Assembly (NCBI RefSeq): GCF_000189635.1
Contig: NW_002476363.1
Coordinates: 620,001-684,000, forward strand
DNA from: Tetrahymena thermophila SB210
Taxonomy: Eukaryota; Ciliophora; Oligohymenophorea; Hymenostomatida; Tetrahymenidae
Direction of reading: 5' to 3'
Length of the DNA: 64,000 nucleotides
Positions within the stretch are counted from its first letter, which is position 1; each line of letters opens with the position of its first letter. The notes beneath the pieces are model-generated. The model was not told the DNA's origin, searched no databases, and was given only the letters and a program-made list of their open reading frames with translations. Below are positions 63,101 through 64,000 of the stretch, one piece after another. Made by a program: the position numbers and the translations under genes.

Positions 63101-63171
63101 GCATTTAAGTTTTGTATTGATTACAATAAGATTATGACTGTTAAATTCAAAGTAAAGAATGATTTACTCAT
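54155..63171 (-). CDS. Very large secreted-type/multi-pass membrane protein with Cys-rich domain, copy 2
   Basis: Paralogue of 42297-51440: ATG 63171-63169, TGA 54155-54157. The signal peptide is the same, and the first intron donor is again GTAAGA after FSRQH, where codon TAG (Gln) in copy 1 is CAG (Gln) here. That synonymous change directly supports TAG = Gln. The second exon has diverged (PRFFEDYIVSSYLKLPNT versus AKYLEGYTPSNYLKLPNT). The middle region, Cys-rich block (about 56470-56730), transmembrane region and triplicated C-terminal modules are very similar. Divergence is greatest about 61300-62400, in the N-terminal, presumably extracellular part, as expected for a surface antigen-like or adhesion protein, although function is unknown. 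I did not check every exon for integrity. Confidence 0.7.
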
Positions 63172-64000
63172 ACTAATAGATATTTTTTCAACCTTCTATA
63201 ATTACTATTTTTAATTCAAATATAGGTTTTGAGATAAGATTATTGAATTATTTCGTGGAGAGTTTTTTAAATAACTTCAAATGTTGATTAATTATTATTT
63301 TTGATATTTCTTATTCTTTTCTTTTTTTCTTATATCTCAAATTTATGATTTAAATGTACACTTCTATTATTGAAATTAATCTAAAAAAACTAAAAAATAT
63401 TCTTTCAATCTTCTTTTATTCTATTTTTAATTCAAATATAGGTTTTGAGATAAGATTATTGAATTATTTCGTGGGGAGTTCTTTAAATAACTTCAAATGT
63501 TAAATGTTGATTAATTATTATTTTTGATGTTTCTTATACTTTTCTTTTACTATTTTTAATTCAAATAAAGGCTTTGATATAAGATTATTGAATTATTTCG
63601 TGGGGAGTTCTTTAAATAACTTCAAATGTTAAATGCTGATTAATTTTGATTATTGATGTTTCTTATTCTTTTCTTCTTAATCTCAAATTTATGATTTAAA
63701 TGTACACTTCTATTATATAAATTTATCTAAAAAAACTAAAAAATGTTCTTTCAACCTTCTATTATTACTATTTTTAATTCAAATATAGGTTTTGAGATAA
63801 GATTTTATATGAATTATTTCGTCAGAGTTTATTAAATAACTTCAAATGTTTATCTATTATTATTTTTGATGTTTCTTATTCTTTTCTTTTATCTACGATA
63901 TATATCTAGAAAGCTACCTCTAATAACAATAAAGTACTATCCTCAAAATTATTAATATAAAAAATTTAAAGTAATTGTTTTTAAATTACTTAAGTATAAA
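63172..64000. repeat. Roughly 130-bp tandem repeats upstream of the large gene, copy 2
   Basis: At least four repeats (starting about 63186, 63403, 63540 and 63749) of the same type as at 51441-51990, one more than in unit A, so copy number has changed since the duplication. Homology with unit A ends at about 63960. The remaining bases are plain AT-rich DNA. Confidence 0.7.

Larger units (their letters stand above)
40735..63960. repeat. Large tandem duplication, two units of about 11.9 kb
   Basis: Unit A is about 40735-51960 and unit B about 52640-63960. They align along almost their whole length, genes and spacers included. Equivalent points are offset by 11918 bp (small gene ATG 41240 to 53158), 11858 bp (large gene stop 42297 to 54155) and 11731 bp (large gene ATG 51440 to 63171). 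Between the units lies about 0.68 kb with a GC-rich patch and a truncated extra copy of the small gene. Coding regions are nearly identical. The amino-terminal part of the large gene and the 5' repeats have diverged most. Confidence 0.9.

Overview
The window is ciliate nuclear DNA, most likely from a Tetrahymena (macronuclear-type sequence). Base composition is extremely AT-rich, introns are short GT-AG and very AT-rich, and long protein-coding frames appear only when TAA and TAG are read as glutamine, with TGA as the only stop (genetic code 6). All gene models below were hand-translated with that code. Under the standard code these genes break into short fragments.

Layout. 1-816: 3' part of an ADP-ribosyltransferase-like protein. 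1430-5602 (-): cyclic-nucleotide-binding-domain K+ channel with a TVGYGD filter. 6.4-20.7 kb: a tandem array of about 5.5-6 kb units, each pairing a TLC-domain membrane protein (three copies) with a ciliate multi-copy transmembrane protein (one intact copy, one with a 2-bp frameshift, one C-terminal relic). 21.2-32.7 kb (mostly -): two ankyrin-DHHC palmitoyltransferase paralogues flank two AhpC/TSA-type (PRXL2/SelU-like) redox proteins, a leucine-rich 504-aa protein and a small 118-aa protein. 33.4-38.0 kb (+): RCC1-repeat protein with a long Q/N/S-rich coiled-coil tail. 38.5-40.4 kb (-): Ser/Thr protein kinase. 40.7-64.0 kb: a tandem duplication of about 11.9 kb, each unit carrying a small (+) coiled-coil gene and a very large (-) gene for a secreted-type cysteine-rich multi-pass membrane protein. 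A truncated third copy of the small gene and an unusual GC-rich patch lie at the junction.

Most notable observation. The second PRXL2-like gene (26257-26945) has an in-frame TGA at codon 51, exactly where its neighbour (24558-25233) has TGC (Cys) in a CxxC redox motif. Homology continues uninterrupted after the TGA. The 3' flank contains a stem-loop with the features of a eukaryotic SECIS element (AUGA/UGA core, 12-nt helix, AAA apical loop, roughly 9-bp basal helix). This is a candidate selenoprotein in an organism where TGA is also the sole stop codon, with a Cys paralogue next door.

Functionally the window is a mix of unrelated signalling and membrane genes plus lineage-specific family expansions by tandem duplication. 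I see no operon-like logic, and no RNA genes, CRISPR arrays or intact transposons.
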